Positions 45,185-57,533 are shown, numbered from the stretch's first letter. The stretch is DNA of 64,000 nt from Pseudomonas sp. N040 (GCF_015637705.1 NZ_JADOBE010000003.1:310001-374000), one strand, 5' to 3'. The notes: a model not told the origin generated them from the letters alone. Program-made: numbers and translations.

Positions 45185-45601
45185 ATGCTCAACTCGATCA
45201 CCGTGCGCGATTATATGACCCGCCACCTGCTGACGTTTCACGCCGATACGGATCTGTTCGCGGCCATCGACCGGTTGCTGGAGCATCGCGTGCATGCCGC
45301 GCCGGTGGTGGATGAGCATGGCCACCTGATCGGCCTGCTGTCGGCGGATGATTGTCTGAAGAACATCATCGACGGCACCTATTACGAGGAGGTTGGCGGT
45401 AGCGTCGGTGCCAGCATGATGCGTGAGGTGTTCTCGATTTCTCCGGAGACCGACATCATGCAGGCCACCGAGTTGCTGGTGCGTGGCGGACGGCGCTGTT
45501 TGCCGGTGGTCGAGAATGGCAAGCTGATTGGCCAGGTGAGCCGGCATGACCTGCTGCGTGCGGTCAAGCAATTTGCCCAGCACCAGCACGACAAGCGCTG
45601 A
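45185..45601 (+). CDS. CBS-domain pair protein
   Basis: 138 aa, nothing but two CBS motifs (about 8-60: TVRDYMTRHLLTFHADTDLFAAIDRLLEHRVHAAPVVD; about 73-128: MMREVFSISPETDIMQATELLVRGGRRCLPVVE). Such Bateman modules bind adenine nucleotides and regulate a partner. The gene lies between purU and the HerA-like ATPase gene, with 34 bases to the former, possibly one transcript. The partner is unknown. Confidence 0.9.
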   Translation: MLNSITVRDYMTRHLLTFHADTDLFAAIDRLLEHRVHAAPVVDEHGHLIGLLSADDCLKNIIDGTYYEEVGGSVGASMMREVFSISPETDIMQATELLVRGGRRCLPVVENGKLIGQVSRHDLLRAVKQFAQHQHDKR

Positions 45602-45782
45602 GTCGATGAGTGATCCGCGCCAGCGCGCTGCCGCAGCGCCGCTGCCAGTGACAGGCGAGGGCTGCACCCGACGCTTCGATCCGGAGGCCCTGTCCGATGC
45701 GCATGGTGCCGATTTTTCCGCGGCCGCCGCGCTGTGGCGCAAGCTGCATGTGTCCCATCATCCATTAGCAGGGAGTGACGCC

Positions 45783-47264
45783 ATGCCGGCGGAAAATTCA
45801 TTGATACTCGGGGCTGATCCGGCCGCTCAGCCGGTTGCCCAGTCGCTCAAGCTGGCCAACCGCCACGGCCTGATCGCCGGGGCCACCGGTACCGGCAAGA
45901 CCGTGACCCTTCAGCATCTGGCCGAAGCCTTCAGCGATGCCGGGGTCGCGGTGTTTGCCGCGGATATCAAGGGCGACCTCTGCGGCCTCGGTGCAGCCGG
46001 CAATCCGCAGGGCAAGGTGGCCGAGCGGATTGCCGGTATGCCCTGGCTGGGGCACCGGCCGCAGGCTTACCCGGTGACCCTCTGGGATGTGGCCGGCCGC
46101 AGTGGTCACCCGCTGCGTACCACCATCAGCGAAATGGGCCCGTTGTTGCTGGCCAATCTGCTGGAGCTCACCGACAGCCAGCAGGCCGCCTTGTACGCGG
46201 CATTCCAGGTGGCCGACCGCGAAGGCCTGCTGCTGCTGGATTTGAAGGATCTCAAGGCGTTGCTCAATCACCTGGCCGCGCATCCCGAACTGCTCGGCGA
46301 AGACCGCGCGCTGTTCACCAATGCCTCGGCGCAGGCGTTGCTGCGGCGCCTGGCCAGTCTCGAACAGCAGGGTGCCGAGGCGCTGTTCGGCGAGCCGGCG
46401 TTTCAGCTCGAGGACCTCCTGCACCCGGATGCCGACGGCCGCGGGCGCATTCACCTGCTTGATGCCAGCCGGCTGGTGCACGAGGCGCCAAAGGTCTACG
46501 CGACCTTCCTGCTGTGGCTGCTGGCCGAACTGTTCGAGCAATTGCCCGAGCGTGGGGATGCCGACAAGCCGCTGCTGGCGCTGTTTTTCGATGAGGCGCA
46601 CCTGCTGTTTGCCGACACGCCCAAGGCCCTGCAGGAGCGTCTCGAGCAGGTGGTGCGGCTGATCCGCTCCAAGGGCGTGGGGGTGTATTTCGTCACCCAG
46701 TCGCCGGGCGACCTGCCGGACAGCGTGTTGGCCCAGCTCGGCCTGCGCATCCAGCACGGCCTGCGCGCCTTCACTGCGCGCGAGCAGAAATCCCTGCGCG
46801 CGGTGGCCGATGGCTTCCGCCCCAATCCGTCACTGGATGTGCTGGCGGTACTCACCGAACTGGGTATCGGCGAGGCGCTGGTCGGTACCCTGGAAGACAA
46901 GGGCACGCCGGCGCCGGTGCAACGGGTGGCGATTGCACCACCGCAGTCGCGCATCGGTCCGCTGAGCGAGAGCGAACGTGCCGAGCTGATCCGTCGCTCG
47001 CCACAGGCCGGGCGCTACGACCGCGCGTTTGATCGCGAGTCGGCCTACGAGATGCTGCAGGCGCGGGCAGCCAGTGCTGCCGCGCCGGCGCCGGAGGCTG
47101 CAGGCCAGCCAGCGGCCGGGGCCGCAGCCGGTGGTTTCGCCGACATGCTCGGCAGCGCCGCCGGCAAGGTCCTGCAGAGCGCCGCGCGGCAGGCCGCCAA
47201 CCAGATTGGCCGCGAGCTGGTGCGCGGCCTGCTCGGCTCCCTGCTCGGCGGCCGGCGGCGCTGA
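45783..47264 (+). CDS. HerA-like ATPase (DUF853/YjgR family)
   Basis: 493 aa. Walker A is GATGTGKT at 33-40, Walker B LLALFFDEAHLLF near 265, followed by VYFVTQSPGDLP and an Arg-containing GLRIQHGLRAFTARE. This is the FtsK/HerA fold of YjgR-type proteins of unknown role. The C-terminus has an Ala/Pro-rich linker and a last helical, Ala-rich stretch (about 430-490). GGGAG lies seven bases before ATG 45783; an in-frame ATG at 45606 would add 59 unlikely residues. Confidence 0.88.
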   Translation: MPAENSLILGADPAAQPVAQSLKLANRHGLIAGATGTGKTVTLQHLAEAFSDAGVAVFAADIKGDLCGLGAAGNPQGKVAERIAGMPWLGHRPQAYPVTLWDVAGRSGHPLRTTISEMGPLLLANLLELTDSQQAALYAAFQVADREGLLLLDLKDLKALLNHLAAHPELLGEDRALFTNASAQALLRRLASLEQQGAEALFGEPAFQLEDLLHPDADGRGRIHLLDASRLVHEAPKVYATFLLWLLAELFEQLPERGDADKPLLALFFDEAHLLFADTPKALQERLEQVVRLIRSKGVGVYFVTQSPGDLPDSVLAQLGLRIQHGLRAFTAREQKSLRAVADGFRPNPSLDVLAVLTELGIGEALVGTLEDKGTPAPVQRVAIAPPQSRIGPLSESERAELIRRSPQAGRYDRAFDRESAYEMLQARAASAAAPAPEAAGQPAAGAAAGGFADMLGSAAGKVLQSAARQAANQIGRELVRGLLGSLLGGRRR

Positions 47265-47472
47265 GCGGCCGCCCCGCTGGGGCGGGCAACAGCTCGCGCC
47301 GGGGGCGGCGTTCCTGCAACAGGGCCAAGGCAGCGGCACCGGGACGGGAAGGCTTTTGATGCTGTTGTAGGAGCGGCGCCCTCGCCGCGAAAGGGCCGGC
47401 ACCGAGCTGCCAGCCCAGCCCAGCGCAACAGCTAGCGCCGGCTACGGTCGAACCGGTTAGTCCAGGACTGGA

Positions 47473-47673
47473 TCAGTCAGCGTCGTCCTTGCGTTGCTTC
47501 TCGATCTTCTCCAGTTCTGCACTGAAGGCCTGGTCGATCAGGCTGGGGCGCTTGCGCCAGGGCTTGCGCTCGGGTTCCGGCTGGGCGGCGTAGGTGGTCA
47601 CCTCGCCTTTGTAGATTTCCTTGAAGCGCTGCGCCTGGCGCTCGAGTTCGGCGCGGAGCTGGTCTTTGGTCAC
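47473..47673 (-). CDS. Small charged protein of unknown function
   Basis: 66 aa, highly charged and helical (MTKDQLRAELERQAQRFKEI at the start, FSAELEKIEKQRKDDAD at the end) with a KPWRKRP centre. No membrane segment or signal. It resembles small conserved hypothetical proteins of Pseudomonas. It lies downstream of the META-domain lipoprotein gene in the same direction. Confidence 0.65.
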   Translation of the reverse strand: MTKDQLRAELERQAQRFKEIYKGEVTTYAAQPEPERKPWRKRPSLIDQAFSAELEKIEKQRKDDAD

Positions 47674-47757
47674 GGGATGTTCCTGTTGCTCGGGTCCTTG
47701 GCGGGTTGGGTCATCAGCGCCGTCAGGCGCGCTTTTGTGGGCAGCTGGGTTGCCGGC

Positions 47758-48168
47758 TCAGTTGTCTTCGGGCCACATGCGCAGCGGCTTGCCTTCGGCG
47801 GGCCACAGTTGCAGCTGGTTGGTCGCTGACACATCCCAACGCTGCACCTTGCCGAGGGCCTCGAGGAAGGCTTGCTCCTGCTCCATCAACGCCGGGGCGC
47901 ACATCATGCGCGTGCTGCCGGCCTGGCCGAAACTGATCTGCTGGTCCTTCAGGGTGTAGGCGGCAAACCAGTGGTTGCAGCCGGCCGTGCCGAACGCACG
48001 GCCATCTTCATCGAGGGTGATGGTCAGGTAGCTGTTGTCGATCAGCGGGCGCCCGCCGATCCACTCCACCACATAGGTGCGGTTGGGCTCCAGCTTGAGC
48101 GCATCGCTGGCGCAGCCGGCCAGGCCAAGACTGGCGCCGAGCATGAGCAGGGTGGCAAGTTTCTTCAT
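47758..48168 (-). CDS. META-domain lipoprotein (HslJ-like)
   Basis: 136 aa. The signal ends in a lipobox (LGLAGC, Cys19). The META domain has YVVEWIGGRPLIDNSYLTITLDEDGRAFGTAGCNHWFAAY, the GCN pattern of HslJ/META proteins, and SFGQAGSTRMMCAPALMEQEQAFLEAL. The family is linked to heat-shock and novobiocin sensitivity in E. coli; the role is unclear. GAGG lies seven bases before ATG 48168. The next upstream gene ends 4 bases before it. Confidence 0.85.
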   Translation of the reverse strand: MKKLATLLMLGASLGLAGCASDALKLEPNRTYVVEWIGGRPLIDNSYLTITLDEDGRAFGTAGCNHWFAAYTLKDQQISFGQAGSTRMMCAPALMEQEQAFLEALGKVQRWDVSATNQLQLWPAEGKPLRMWPEDN

Positions 48169-48172
48169 CGGG

Positions 48173-48619
48173 TTACCTCTGGGCTTGGTTGACAGACTGG
48201 CATGCCGGACACAGGTGCTTGCCGTCGCGGCTGCGCCAGCCGAGCGCGTTGATCCGCTGTTCGGCCGCCGGCGCACGGGCCTTCTGGCCCAGCGCGGCGT
48301 CGACCGCGAACTCGAAGTCGAGCTGCTGGCCGCAGCCGTCGCAGTCGACTTTCCAGTTGAGAATAGCCAGTTCGGCGAAAACCGGACCGCGAGCCACGGC
48401 AACCCACTGGCCGGGCGGGCTGATCAGGTGGCGAACCTTGTCCACACTCAGCTGCAGGCACAGGTCGCGGCTGCCCTTGAGGGTGACCAGCAGCTCGTCG
48501 CCGCTCTGGATCGAGCCGCCGGTTCCGGTGACCTGATAGCGCCCCGGGGACAGGGCGCGGCACTCGTTGAGGGTATGTTCCGGGTTGAACAGGGTGTAGC
48601 GAAAATCGTGTTGGGCCAT
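48173..48619 (-). CDS. Unknown protein with C-terminal zinc-ribbon-like cysteines
   Basis: 148 aa from ATG 48619, which has GGAGG four bases upstream. It starts MAQHDFRYTLFNPEHTLN, is beta-rich in the middle, and has cysteine pairs DCDGCG (about 90) and CPAC near the C-terminus (about 140) that could bind zinc. I do not recognise a family. It is probably co-transcribed with the META-domain lipoprotein gene. Confidence 0.65.
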   Translation of the reverse strand: MAQHDFRYTLFNPEHTLNECRALSPGRYQVTGTGGSIQSGDELLVTLKGSRDLCLQLSVDKVRHLISPPGQWVAVARGPVFAELAILNWKVDCDGCGQQLDFEFAVDAALGQKARAPAAEQRINALGWRSRDGKHLCPACQSVNQAQR

Positions 48620-48669
48620 GGGTCCTCCGCCTGGATGCGGCATAGTGCCTTAAATCAGTGTGCCTTGAA

Positions 48670-50940
<2,271 letters not shown>

Positions 50941-51168
50941 GGGGTTCTCCAGCGTGTAATCCGGTGGCCAGTCTAACGACTTGCCCACTGCCGCGAACAG
51001 CCATCATTGCCCTGTAGCGGCGCAATTCTGCTCCTGCGTTTGCCCGGAGCAAGACGGCCCCGGGCGGCACCCGGCAGCCAGGCAGGGAGTTGATCCTGGC
51101 GATTTTAGAACCGAGGCTGGCTGCTGTACTATCCGCCGTCCCTATAGTCCCTTACAAGGTTGATTCCC

Positions 51169-51786
51169 ATGCAGCGCAGTGCCAAATCCCTTGCTCAATT
51201 GTCGCTGGTTTCCTGCGCAGCCGTTTTCCTGCTGGCTTGCGCCACCCAGCACGATGATGAGCTGCAAAGTACAACCGTGACGTCCGAGGTGTTCCTGCCC
51301 GGCAAGCCGGGCAGCATCAGCACCAACGTCACTACCATCGAAGCCGATGTCATCAAGATCGACTACAGCACGCGCGAGGTGACCTTGCAGGACGAGCAAG
51401 GCAACAAGAAAACCCTGCACATAGATCGTGAAGCGACCAACTTTGCGCAGGTCAAGGTCGGCGATCACGTGGTGTTGCAGAGCGCGGTGGAAATGGCGGT
51501 ATTCCTGCCCAAGGACAAGTCGAAAGCGATCAACGCCGAACGCAGTGTCGCGCTCAAGGCGCCACAGGGCGAGAAGCCGGCCTTTCTGGTTGCCGAGACA
51601 ACCGAAACCAAGGCGGTGATCACGGCGATTGATCTGGCTACCCGCAAGGCCTCGCTGACCTTCGAGGATGGCCGTGTGGACTCCTTCGTGGTTCGCCCGG
51701 ATGTGCAGTTGAGCGAGACCATGGTCGGCCAGAGCATCGTCATCCTCATGACCAATGCCACCGCACTGTCGGTTACTTCGAAGTAA
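51169..51786 (+). CDS. Putative lipoprotein of unknown function
   Basis: 205 aa from ATG 51169 (AAGG upstream; TTG 51160 is possible). The signal ends in a lipobox-like LLAC (Cys24). The mature part is two similar beta-rich halves: VIKIDYSTREVTLQDEQGNKK with VGDHVVLQSAVEMAV, and ITAIDLATRKASLTFEDGR with VGQSIVILMTNATAL. The internal duplication of about 80 residues suggests a repeated small beta-barrel. Function unknown. It lies between the gacS-like gene and cysM. Confidence 0.75.
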   Translation: MQRSAKSLAQLSLVSCAAVFLLACATQHDDELQSTTVTSEVFLPGKPGSISTNVTTIEADVIKIDYSTREVTLQDEQGNKKTLHIDREATNFAQVKVGDHVVLQSAVEMAVFLPKDKSKAINAERSVALKAPQGEKPAFLVAETTETKAVITAIDLATRKASLTFEDGRVDSFVVRPDVQLSETMVGQSIVILMTNATALSVTSK

Positions 51787-51951
51787 CCCGGCCTGCAGCA
51801 GCTTTCTGCCGGTTGCTGGCGCATTCGCCGGACAAGCCGGCAGGCTGCGGTAGCACGCGGTCTGACAGCCGGTGATACATCTGCCGATATGGCGTCCAGC
51901 GGTTTGTCGCTATCATGGGCACCCCTTTGTAGCCGGATCGTCGTTGCCGCC

Positions 51952-52845
51952 ATGACCCAGCAGTTCCCGACCATTGCCGATTGCATCGGCAACACCCCGC
52001 TGGTGCGCCTGCAGCGCCTGCCGGGCAAGACCTCGAATACCCTGCTGGTCAAGCTGGAGGGCAACAACCCGGCCGGTTCGGTCAAGGATCGTCCGGCGCT
52101 GTCGATGATCAGCCGCGCCGAGCTGCGCGGTGATATCCGCCCGGGCGACACGCTGATCGAGGCGACTTCCGGCAACACCGGCATCGCCCTGGCCATGGCT
52201 GCGGCGATCAAGGGTTACCGCATGATCCTGATCATGCCGGACAGCTCCACCGCCGAGCGCAAGTCGGCGATGAGCGCCTATGGCGCCCAGCTGATCCTGG
52301 TCGACGGCATGGAGACCGCCCGCGACCTGGCCCTGCAGATGCAGGCCGAGGGCCGGGGCAAGGTGCTCGACCAGTTTGCCAACCATGACAACCCGCTGGC
52401 GCACTACAGCAGCACCGGCCCGGAGATCTGGCAGCAGACCGGCGGGCGGATCACCCATTTCATCAGCTCGATGGGCACCACCGGCACCATCATGGGGGTG
52501 TCGCGCTACCTCAAGGAGCAGAGCCCGGCGGTACAGATCATCGGCCTGCAGCCGCAGGAAGGCTCGGCGATTCCCGGGATCCGCCGCTGGCCGCAGGAAT
52601 ACCTGCCGCAGATCTTCGATGCCGCGCGCGTCGACCGGGTGATCGACATGGGCCAGGAGGAGGCCGAGCAGGTCATGCGTCGCCTGGCCCGCGAGGAAGG
52701 CATCTTCTGCGGGGTGTCCTCGGGCGGTTCGGTGGCGGCCATGCTGCGCCTGTCGCAGGAGGTCGAGAACGCGGTGATGGTGGCGATCATCTGCGACCGC
52801 GGCGATCGCTATTTATCGACCGGTGTTTACGACACACCGGAATAA
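51952..52845 (+). CDS. cysM: Cysteine synthase B
   Basis: 297 aa. The PLP lysine is Lys45 in NNPAGSVKDRPA, the substrate loop is EATSGNTGIALA and the phosphate loop GTTGTIMG. It makes cysteine from O-acetylserine and sulfide or thiosulfate. The shorter start at ATG 51952 fits the family (MTQQFPTIADCIGNTPLVRL). First of the cysM-rlmD-relA-mazG block that follows gacS in Pseudomonas. Confidence 0.95.
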   Translation: MTQQFPTIADCIGNTPLVRLQRLPGKTSNTLLVKLEGNNPAGSVKDRPALSMISRAELRGDIRPGDTLIEATSGNTGIALAMAAAIKGYRMILIMPDSSTAERKSAMSAYGAQLILVDGMETARDLALQMQAEGRGKVLDQFANHDNPLAHYSSTGPEIWQQTGGRITHFISSMGTTGTIMGVSRYLKEQSPAVQIIGLQPQEGSAIPGIRRWPQEYLPQIFDAARVDRVIDMGQEEAEQVMRRLAREEGIFCGVSSGGSVAAMLRLSQEVENAVMVAIICDRGDRYLSTGVYDTPE

Positions 52846-52896
52846 TTCTTACAGCCAGGCGTGCAGGCGAAACGTCGGGCTTTGCGGGTATCCATA

Positions 52897-54255
52897 GTGG
52901 CCAAGAAAAGTACCGGACTGCGCTTTCAAGACGCCGGTGGCAGCAAAGCGACGGGCTTGCCGGTGGGCAAGAAGCAGCTGCTGTCGATCGACAAACTGGC
53001 CAATGACGGGCGCGGCATCGGTCACGCCGAGGGCCGCACCTGGTTTGTCGCCGGGGCCCTGGCCGGTGAGCAGGTCGAGGCGCGGGTGCTGGCTGCACGC
53101 AGCAAGGTGGTCGATGCGCGTGTCGAGCGCGTGCTGCAGGCCAGCCCGCTGCGCCGCGTGCCGGCCTGTGCGGTGGCCGGGCGCTGCGGCGGCTGCACCC
53201 TGCAGCACTTGCCGCATGCCGAACAATTGCAGCTCAAGCAGCAGAGCCTGGCAGAACAGCTGCAGCGGATCGCCGGGGTGCAGCCACTGGAATGGGCCGC
53301 ACCGCTCACCGGGCCGGAACTGGGCTACCGGCGCCGCGCGCGCATCGCGGTGCGCTGGGATGTCCGGCAGAAGCGCCTGGAGGTCGGTTTTCGCGCGGCC
53401 GCCAGCCAGGACATAGTGCCGATCGGCGCCTGCCCGGTGCTGGTGCCCGAGTTGCAGGCCATCGCCGCGGCGCTGCCGGCGCTGCTGCAGAGCCTGCAGC
53501 GGGCGGCCCGGGTCGGGCATGTGGAACTGTTCAGCGGCAGCACGCGGGTGTTGCTCCTGCGGCATACCGCGGAACTGCCGGGCGAAGATGTCGAGCGGGT
53601 ACGCCGCTTTTGCGCGGAACATGACGCACAACTCTGGTGGCAGGGCGAGGGCCAGCCGGTGCCGGATGACCCGGCGGCCAGCGCCGGTTTCGCCCTGGAC
53701 GGCTTCGACCTGCAACTGGCCTGGCGCCCGGGGGATTTCGTCCAGGTCAATGCGCCGATCAACGCCGCCATGCTCAGGCAGGCGCTGGACTGGCTGGCGC
53801 CGCAGGCGGAGGAGCGGGTGCTCGACCTGTTCTGTGGCCTGGGCAACTTTGCCCTGCCGCTGGCCCGGCGGGTGCGCGAGGTGGTGGCGGTGGAGGGCGT
53901 GGCGAGCATGGTCGAGCGCGCCCGGGCGAATGCCCTGGCCAACGGCCTGGACAACCTGCAAGTGTGCCAGGCCGATCTGTCACAACCCCTGGCGCCGGCC
54001 GGCTGGGCGCAGGGCGGGTTTGCCGCCGTGCTGCTCGATCCGCCGCGCGACGGGGCGCTACAGGTGGTGCGGCAGATGAGTGCACTCGGCGCGCAACGGC
54101 TGGTCTATGTGTCATGCAATCCGGCCACCCTGGCGCGCGATGCCGCCGAGCTGATCGGTCAGGGCTACCGTCTGCAACGTGCGGGAATTCTCGACATGTT
54201 TCCGCAAACGGCGCATGTCGAGGCCATGGCATTGTTTGCAAGGGCATCAGCGTAG
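52897..54255 (+). CDS. rlmD: 23S rRNA (uracil-5-)-methyltransferase RlmD
   Basis: 452 aa from GTG 52897; GTG 52861 would add 12 residues. The Fe-S cluster cysteines lie in [14 protein letters not shown] plus the Cys of GACPVL. SAM motifs are [16 protein letters not shown] and LLDPPRDGA, and the nucleophile is the Cys in [12 protein letters not shown]. It methylates U1939 of 23S rRNA. It starts 51 bases after cysM. Confidence 0.93.
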   Translation: MAKKSTGLRFQDAGGSKATGLPVGKKQLLSIDKLANDGRGIGHAEGRTWFVAGALAGEQVEARVLAARSKVVDARVERVLQASPLRRVPACAVAGRCGGCTLQHLPHAEQLQLKQQSLAEQLQRIAGVQPLEWAAPLTGPELGYRRRARIAVRWDVRQKRLEVGFRAAASQDIVPIGACPVLVPELQAIAAALPALLQSLQRAARVGHVELFSGSTRVLLLRHTAELPGEDVERVRRFCAEHDAQLWWQGEGQPVPDDPAASAGFALDGFDLQLAWRPGDFVQVNAPINAAMLRQALDWLAPQAEERVLDLFCGLGNFALPLARRVREVVAVEGVASMVERARANALANGLDNLQVCQADLSQPLAPAGWAQGGFAAVLLDPPRDGALQVVRQMSALGAQRLVYVSCNPATLARDAAELIGQGYRLQRAGILDMFPQTAHVEAMALFARASA

Positions 54256-54334
54256 GGCGGGTGCAACCCGCCGCGAGCTGGTTACGCAGGTTGCAGCCGT
54301 CCCATACCAGGGTTGGGCAACAGGAGGAAGCAAG

Positions 54335-56581
54335 ATGGTTCAGGTCAGGGTGCAACAGCCTCTCAATACCGATGGCAGCATCAATCTGGATGCCTGGCTG
54401 GATCATGTGGTCAGCGTCGATCCGGCGCTGGATCGCCAGGCCCTGAAGGCGGCCTGCGAGTTCGCCCGCAATGCCGAGCAGCAGGCCAACGCGGCGCAGA
54501 ATCGCTGGTCGGAGGGCAGCTCGGGGTTCCGTACCGGGCTGGAAATCGCCGAGATTCTCGCCGACCTGAAACTCGACCAGGACTCGCTGGTGGCCGCCGT
54601 GGTGTATCGCGCGGTACGCGAGGGCAAGACCAGCCTGGAAGAGGTGCAGCAGCAGTTTGGCCCGGTCGTCGGCAAGCTGGTCGATGGCGTGCAGCGCATG
54701 GCGGCGATCAGTGCCAGTCTGAGTCCGCGCAAGTCGATGGTGCTGGGGGCCCAGGCGCAGGTGGAGAACCTGCGCAAGATGCTGGTGGCGATGGTCGATG
54801 ACGTGCGCGTGGCGCTGATCAAGCTGGCCGAACGGACCTGTGCGATCCGCGAGGCGAAGCACGCCGATGACGAGAAACGCCATCGGGTGGCCCGCGAAGT
54901 CTTCGACATCTATGCGCCGCTGGCGCACCGCCTGGGTATCGGGCATATCAAGTGGGAACTGGAAGACCTGTCGTTCCGCTACCTGGAGCCGGAACAGTAC
55001 AAGCAGATCGCCCATTTGCTGCACGAGCGCCGGCTCGACCGCGAGCAGTACATCGCCGGCGTGATGCAGCAGTTGCGCGATGAGCTGGCGGCCACCGGGA
55101 TCAAGGCGGATGTCAGCGGCCGGGCCAAGCACATCTATTCGATCTGGCGGAAGATGCAGCGCAAGGGCCTGCAGTTCAGCCAGATCTACGATGTGCGCGC
55201 GGTGCGCGTGCTGGTCCCGGAAGTGCGCGATTGCTACACCGCGCTGGGCATCGTGCACACCCTGTGGCGGCACATTCCCAAGGAATTCGACGACTACATC
55301 GCCAACCCCAAGGAGAACGGCTACCGCTCGCTGCATACCGCGGTGCTCGGCCCGGACGGCAAGGTGCTGGAAGTGCAGATCCGCACCCATGCCATGCACG
55401 AGGAAGCCGAGCTGGGGGTGTGCGCGCACTGGCGCTACAAGGGCACCGACACCAAGGCCGGTTCCAGCCAGTACGAGGAGAAGATTTCCTGGCTGCGCCA
55501 GGTGCTGGAATGGCACGAGGAACTCGGCGACATCGGCGGCCTGGCCGAGCAGCTGCGCGTGGATATCGAGCCGGACCGGGTCTATGTGTTCACCCCCCAC
55601 GGCCACGCCATCGACCTGCCCAAGGGCGCCACGCCGCTGGACTTCGCCTACCGCGTGCATACCGAGGTCGGCCACAACTGCCGCGGGGCCAAGGTCAACG
55701 GGCGCATCGTGCCGCTCAGCTACAGCCTGCAGACCGGCGAGCAGGTGGAGATCATTCGCGGCAAGCACGGTGCGCCGAGCCGCGACTGGCTGAACAGCAA
55801 CCTGGGCTACATCACCACCTCGCGGGCACGGGCGAAGATCGTCCACTGGTTCAAGCTGCAGGCGCGCGACCAGAACGTCGCGGCCGGCAAGGGCATGCTC
55901 GAGCAGGAGTTCCAGCGCCTGGCGTTTCCGCACCTGGACGTGGAGAAACTCGCCGAGAAATGCAACCTGAAGACCGCCGAGGACATGTACGCCGCCCTCG
56001 GCGCCGGCGACCTGCGCCTGGCCCAGGCGATCCATCATGCCGAGCAGATGCTCGAGCCGGAACGCGGCAGCCAGCAGCTCGAGCTGATTCCGCGGCGCAG
56101 CAGCGCCACGCGGCCGGGCCGCCGCGGCGATATCCAGATCGAGGGTGTCGGCAACCTGCTGACGCAGATGGCCGGCTGTTGTCAGCCGCTGCCCGGTGAC
56201 CCGATCGTCGGCTACATCACCCACGGCCGCGGCGTCACCATCCATCGCCAGGACTGCGCCACCGGCCTGCAGCTGGCCGGTCGCGAGCCGGAGCGGATCA
56301 TCCAGGTCAACTGGGGCCCGGTGCCGGAGCAGACCTATCCGGTGGAGATCATGATCCGCGCCTACGACCGTTCCGGGCTGCTGCGCGATGTGTCGCAGGT
56401 GCTGCTCAACGAGAAGATCAACGTGCTGGCGGTGAATACCCGCTCGAACAAGGACGACAACACGGCGAGCATGCTGCTGACCATCGAGATCCCCGGGCTG
56501 GATGGCCTCGGCCGGCTGCTCGGGCGGTTGGCCCAGTTGCCCAATATCATCGAGGCCCGGCGCAACCGGCATACCGCTTAA
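54335..56581 (+). CDS. relA: (p)ppGpp synthetase RelA
   Basis: 748 aa. The hydrolase domain (about 60-200) is degenerate: where SpoT has the HD pair, this has VVYRAVREGK, so only synthesis is expected. The synthetase domain has YDVRAVRVLVPEVRDCYTALG and YIANPKENGYRSLHTAV; the TGS domain is DRVYVFTPHGHAIDLPKGATPLDFAYRVH; the zinc-finger region ends GCCQPLPGDPIVGYITHGRG; and a C-terminal ACT domain binds the ribosome. A perfect AGGAGG precedes ATG 54335. It drives the stringent response to uncharged tRNA. Confidence 0.96.
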   Translation: MVQVRVQQPLNTDGSINLDAWLDHVVSVDPALDRQALKAACEFARNAEQQANAAQNRWSEGSSGFRTGLEIAEILADLKLDQDSLVAAVVYRAVREGKTSLEEVQQQFGPVVGKLVDGVQRMAAISASLSPRKSMVLGAQAQVENLRKMLVAMVDDVRVALIKLAERTCAIREAKHADDEKRHRVAREVFDIYAPLAHRLGIGHIKWELEDLSFRYLEPEQYKQIAHLLHERRLDREQYIAGVMQQLRDELAATGIKADVSGRAKHIYSIWRKMQRKGLQFSQIYDVRAVRVLVPEVRDCYTALGIVHTLWRHIPKEFDDYIANPKENGYRSLHTAVLGPDGKVLEVQIRTHAMHEEAELGVCAHWRYKGTDTKAGSSQYEEKISWLRQVLEWHEELGDIGGLAEQLRVDIEPDRVYVFTPHGHAIDLPKGATPLDFAYRVHTEVGHNCRGAKVNGRIVPLSYSLQTGEQVEIIRGKHGAPSRDWLNSNLGYITTSRARAKIVHWFKLQARDQNVAAGKGMLEQEFQRLAFPHLDVEKLAEKCNLKTAEDMYAALGAGDLRLAQAIHHAEQMLEPERGSQQLELIPRRSSATRPGRRGDIQIEGVGNLLTQMAGCCQPLPGDPIVGYITHGRGVTIHRQDCATGLQLAGREPERIIQVNWGPVPEQTYPVEIMIRAYDRSGLLRDVSQVLLNEKINVLAVNTRSNKDDNTASMLLTIEIPGLDGLGRLLGRLAQLPNIIEARRNRHTA

Positions 56582-56611
56582 CAGCTAGCCCGGCGCTCCA
56601 GAGGATCATCC

Positions 56612-57442
56612 ATGTACCAGCTCAACGACCTGCTCTACCTGATGCAGCGCCTGCGCGATCCGCAGAGCGGCTGCCCGTGGGATCTCCAACAGACCTACGC
56701 GAGCATCGTGCCCTACACCCTGGAAGAGGCCTACGAAGTGGCCGACGCCATCGAGCGCGGGGACTTCGAGCACCTGCCGGGCGAGCTCGGCGACCTGCTG
56801 TTCCAGGTGGTGTATTACAGCCAGCTGGCCAGCGAGGAGGGGCGCTTCGGCTTTGCCGAGGTGGTGGATGGCATCACCCGCAAGCTGGTACAGCGCCATC
56901 CGCACGTGTTTCCGGAGGGCGACCTGCGCGCCACGGCCACTGCGCAGAGCCTGGCCGAGGCGGCGGTCAAGCAGCGCTGGGAGGAGTTGAAAGCCGCGGA
57001 GCGCGCCGCCAGGGCCAGCGTCCCGGAACAGCTCTCGCTGCTGGATGATGTGCCGGCCGCCTTGCCCGCCCTGAGTCGCGCCGGCAAGGTGCAGAAGCGT
57101 GCCGCTCAGGTCGGCTTCGACTGGCCGGCGGCGTTGCCGGTGCTGGACAAGGTGCGCGAGGAGCTGGATGAGGTGCTGGAGGCCATGGCGGCCGACGATG
57201 CGCCGGCCGTGGCCGATGAGCTGGGCGACCTGCTGTTTGCCGTGGTCAATCTGGCCCGTCACCTCAAGCTGGATGCGGAAAGCGCCCTGCGCCTGGCCAC
57301 GGCCAAGTTCGAGCGGCGCTTCCGCATGATCGAACAGACGTTGCGTGAACGGGGTGTGCCCATCGAGAATTGCAGCCTGGAGCAGCTGGACGCCCTCTGG
57401 GCTGAAGTCAAACAGCAGGAAAAAGCCGCCCCGGGCTGTTAA
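56612..57442 (+). CDS. mazG: Nucleoside triphosphate pyrophosphohydrolase
   Basis: 276 aa with two MazG domains. The N-terminal one has YTLEEAYEVADAIERGDFEHLPGELGDLLFQVV; the C-terminal one has VREELDEVLEAMAADDAPAVADELGDLLFAVV. Both keep the EExxE and ExxD metal ligands. It removes noncanonical NTPs and lowers (p)ppGpp build-up in E. coli, fitting its place 30 bases after relA. Confidence 0.95.
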   Translation: MYQLNDLLYLMQRLRDPQSGCPWDLQQTYASIVPYTLEEAYEVADAIERGDFEHLPGELGDLLFQVVYYSQLASEEGRFGFAEVVDGITRKLVQRHPHVFPEGDLRATATAQSLAEAAVKQRWEELKAAERAARASVPEQLSLLDDVPAALPALSRAGKVQKRAAQVGFDWPAALPVLDKVREELDEVLEAMAADDAPAVADELGDLLFAVVNLARHLKLDAESALRLATAKFERRFRMIEQTLRERGVPIENCSLEQLDALWAEVKQQEKAAPGC

Positions 57443-57533
57443 TGGATTGCAGGGCGTTTTCGCAAAATGGGCGCCACACTCCGTGTGGCCCGGCTACCGA
57501 ATATCCGCTAAACCGACGAGACCGAATAATTTT

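Noticed and set aside
45606..45782. Upstream in-frame start for the HerA-like ATPase
   Set aside because: The added 59 residues are low-complexity and lack a ribosome site, while ATG 45783 has GGGAG at the right distance and fits the family N-terminus.
53774..56572. 932-codon open frame on the minus strand opposite relA and rlmD
   Set aside because: It mirrors the codon bias of two certain genes (relA, rlmD) and has no recognisable domain or ribosome site.
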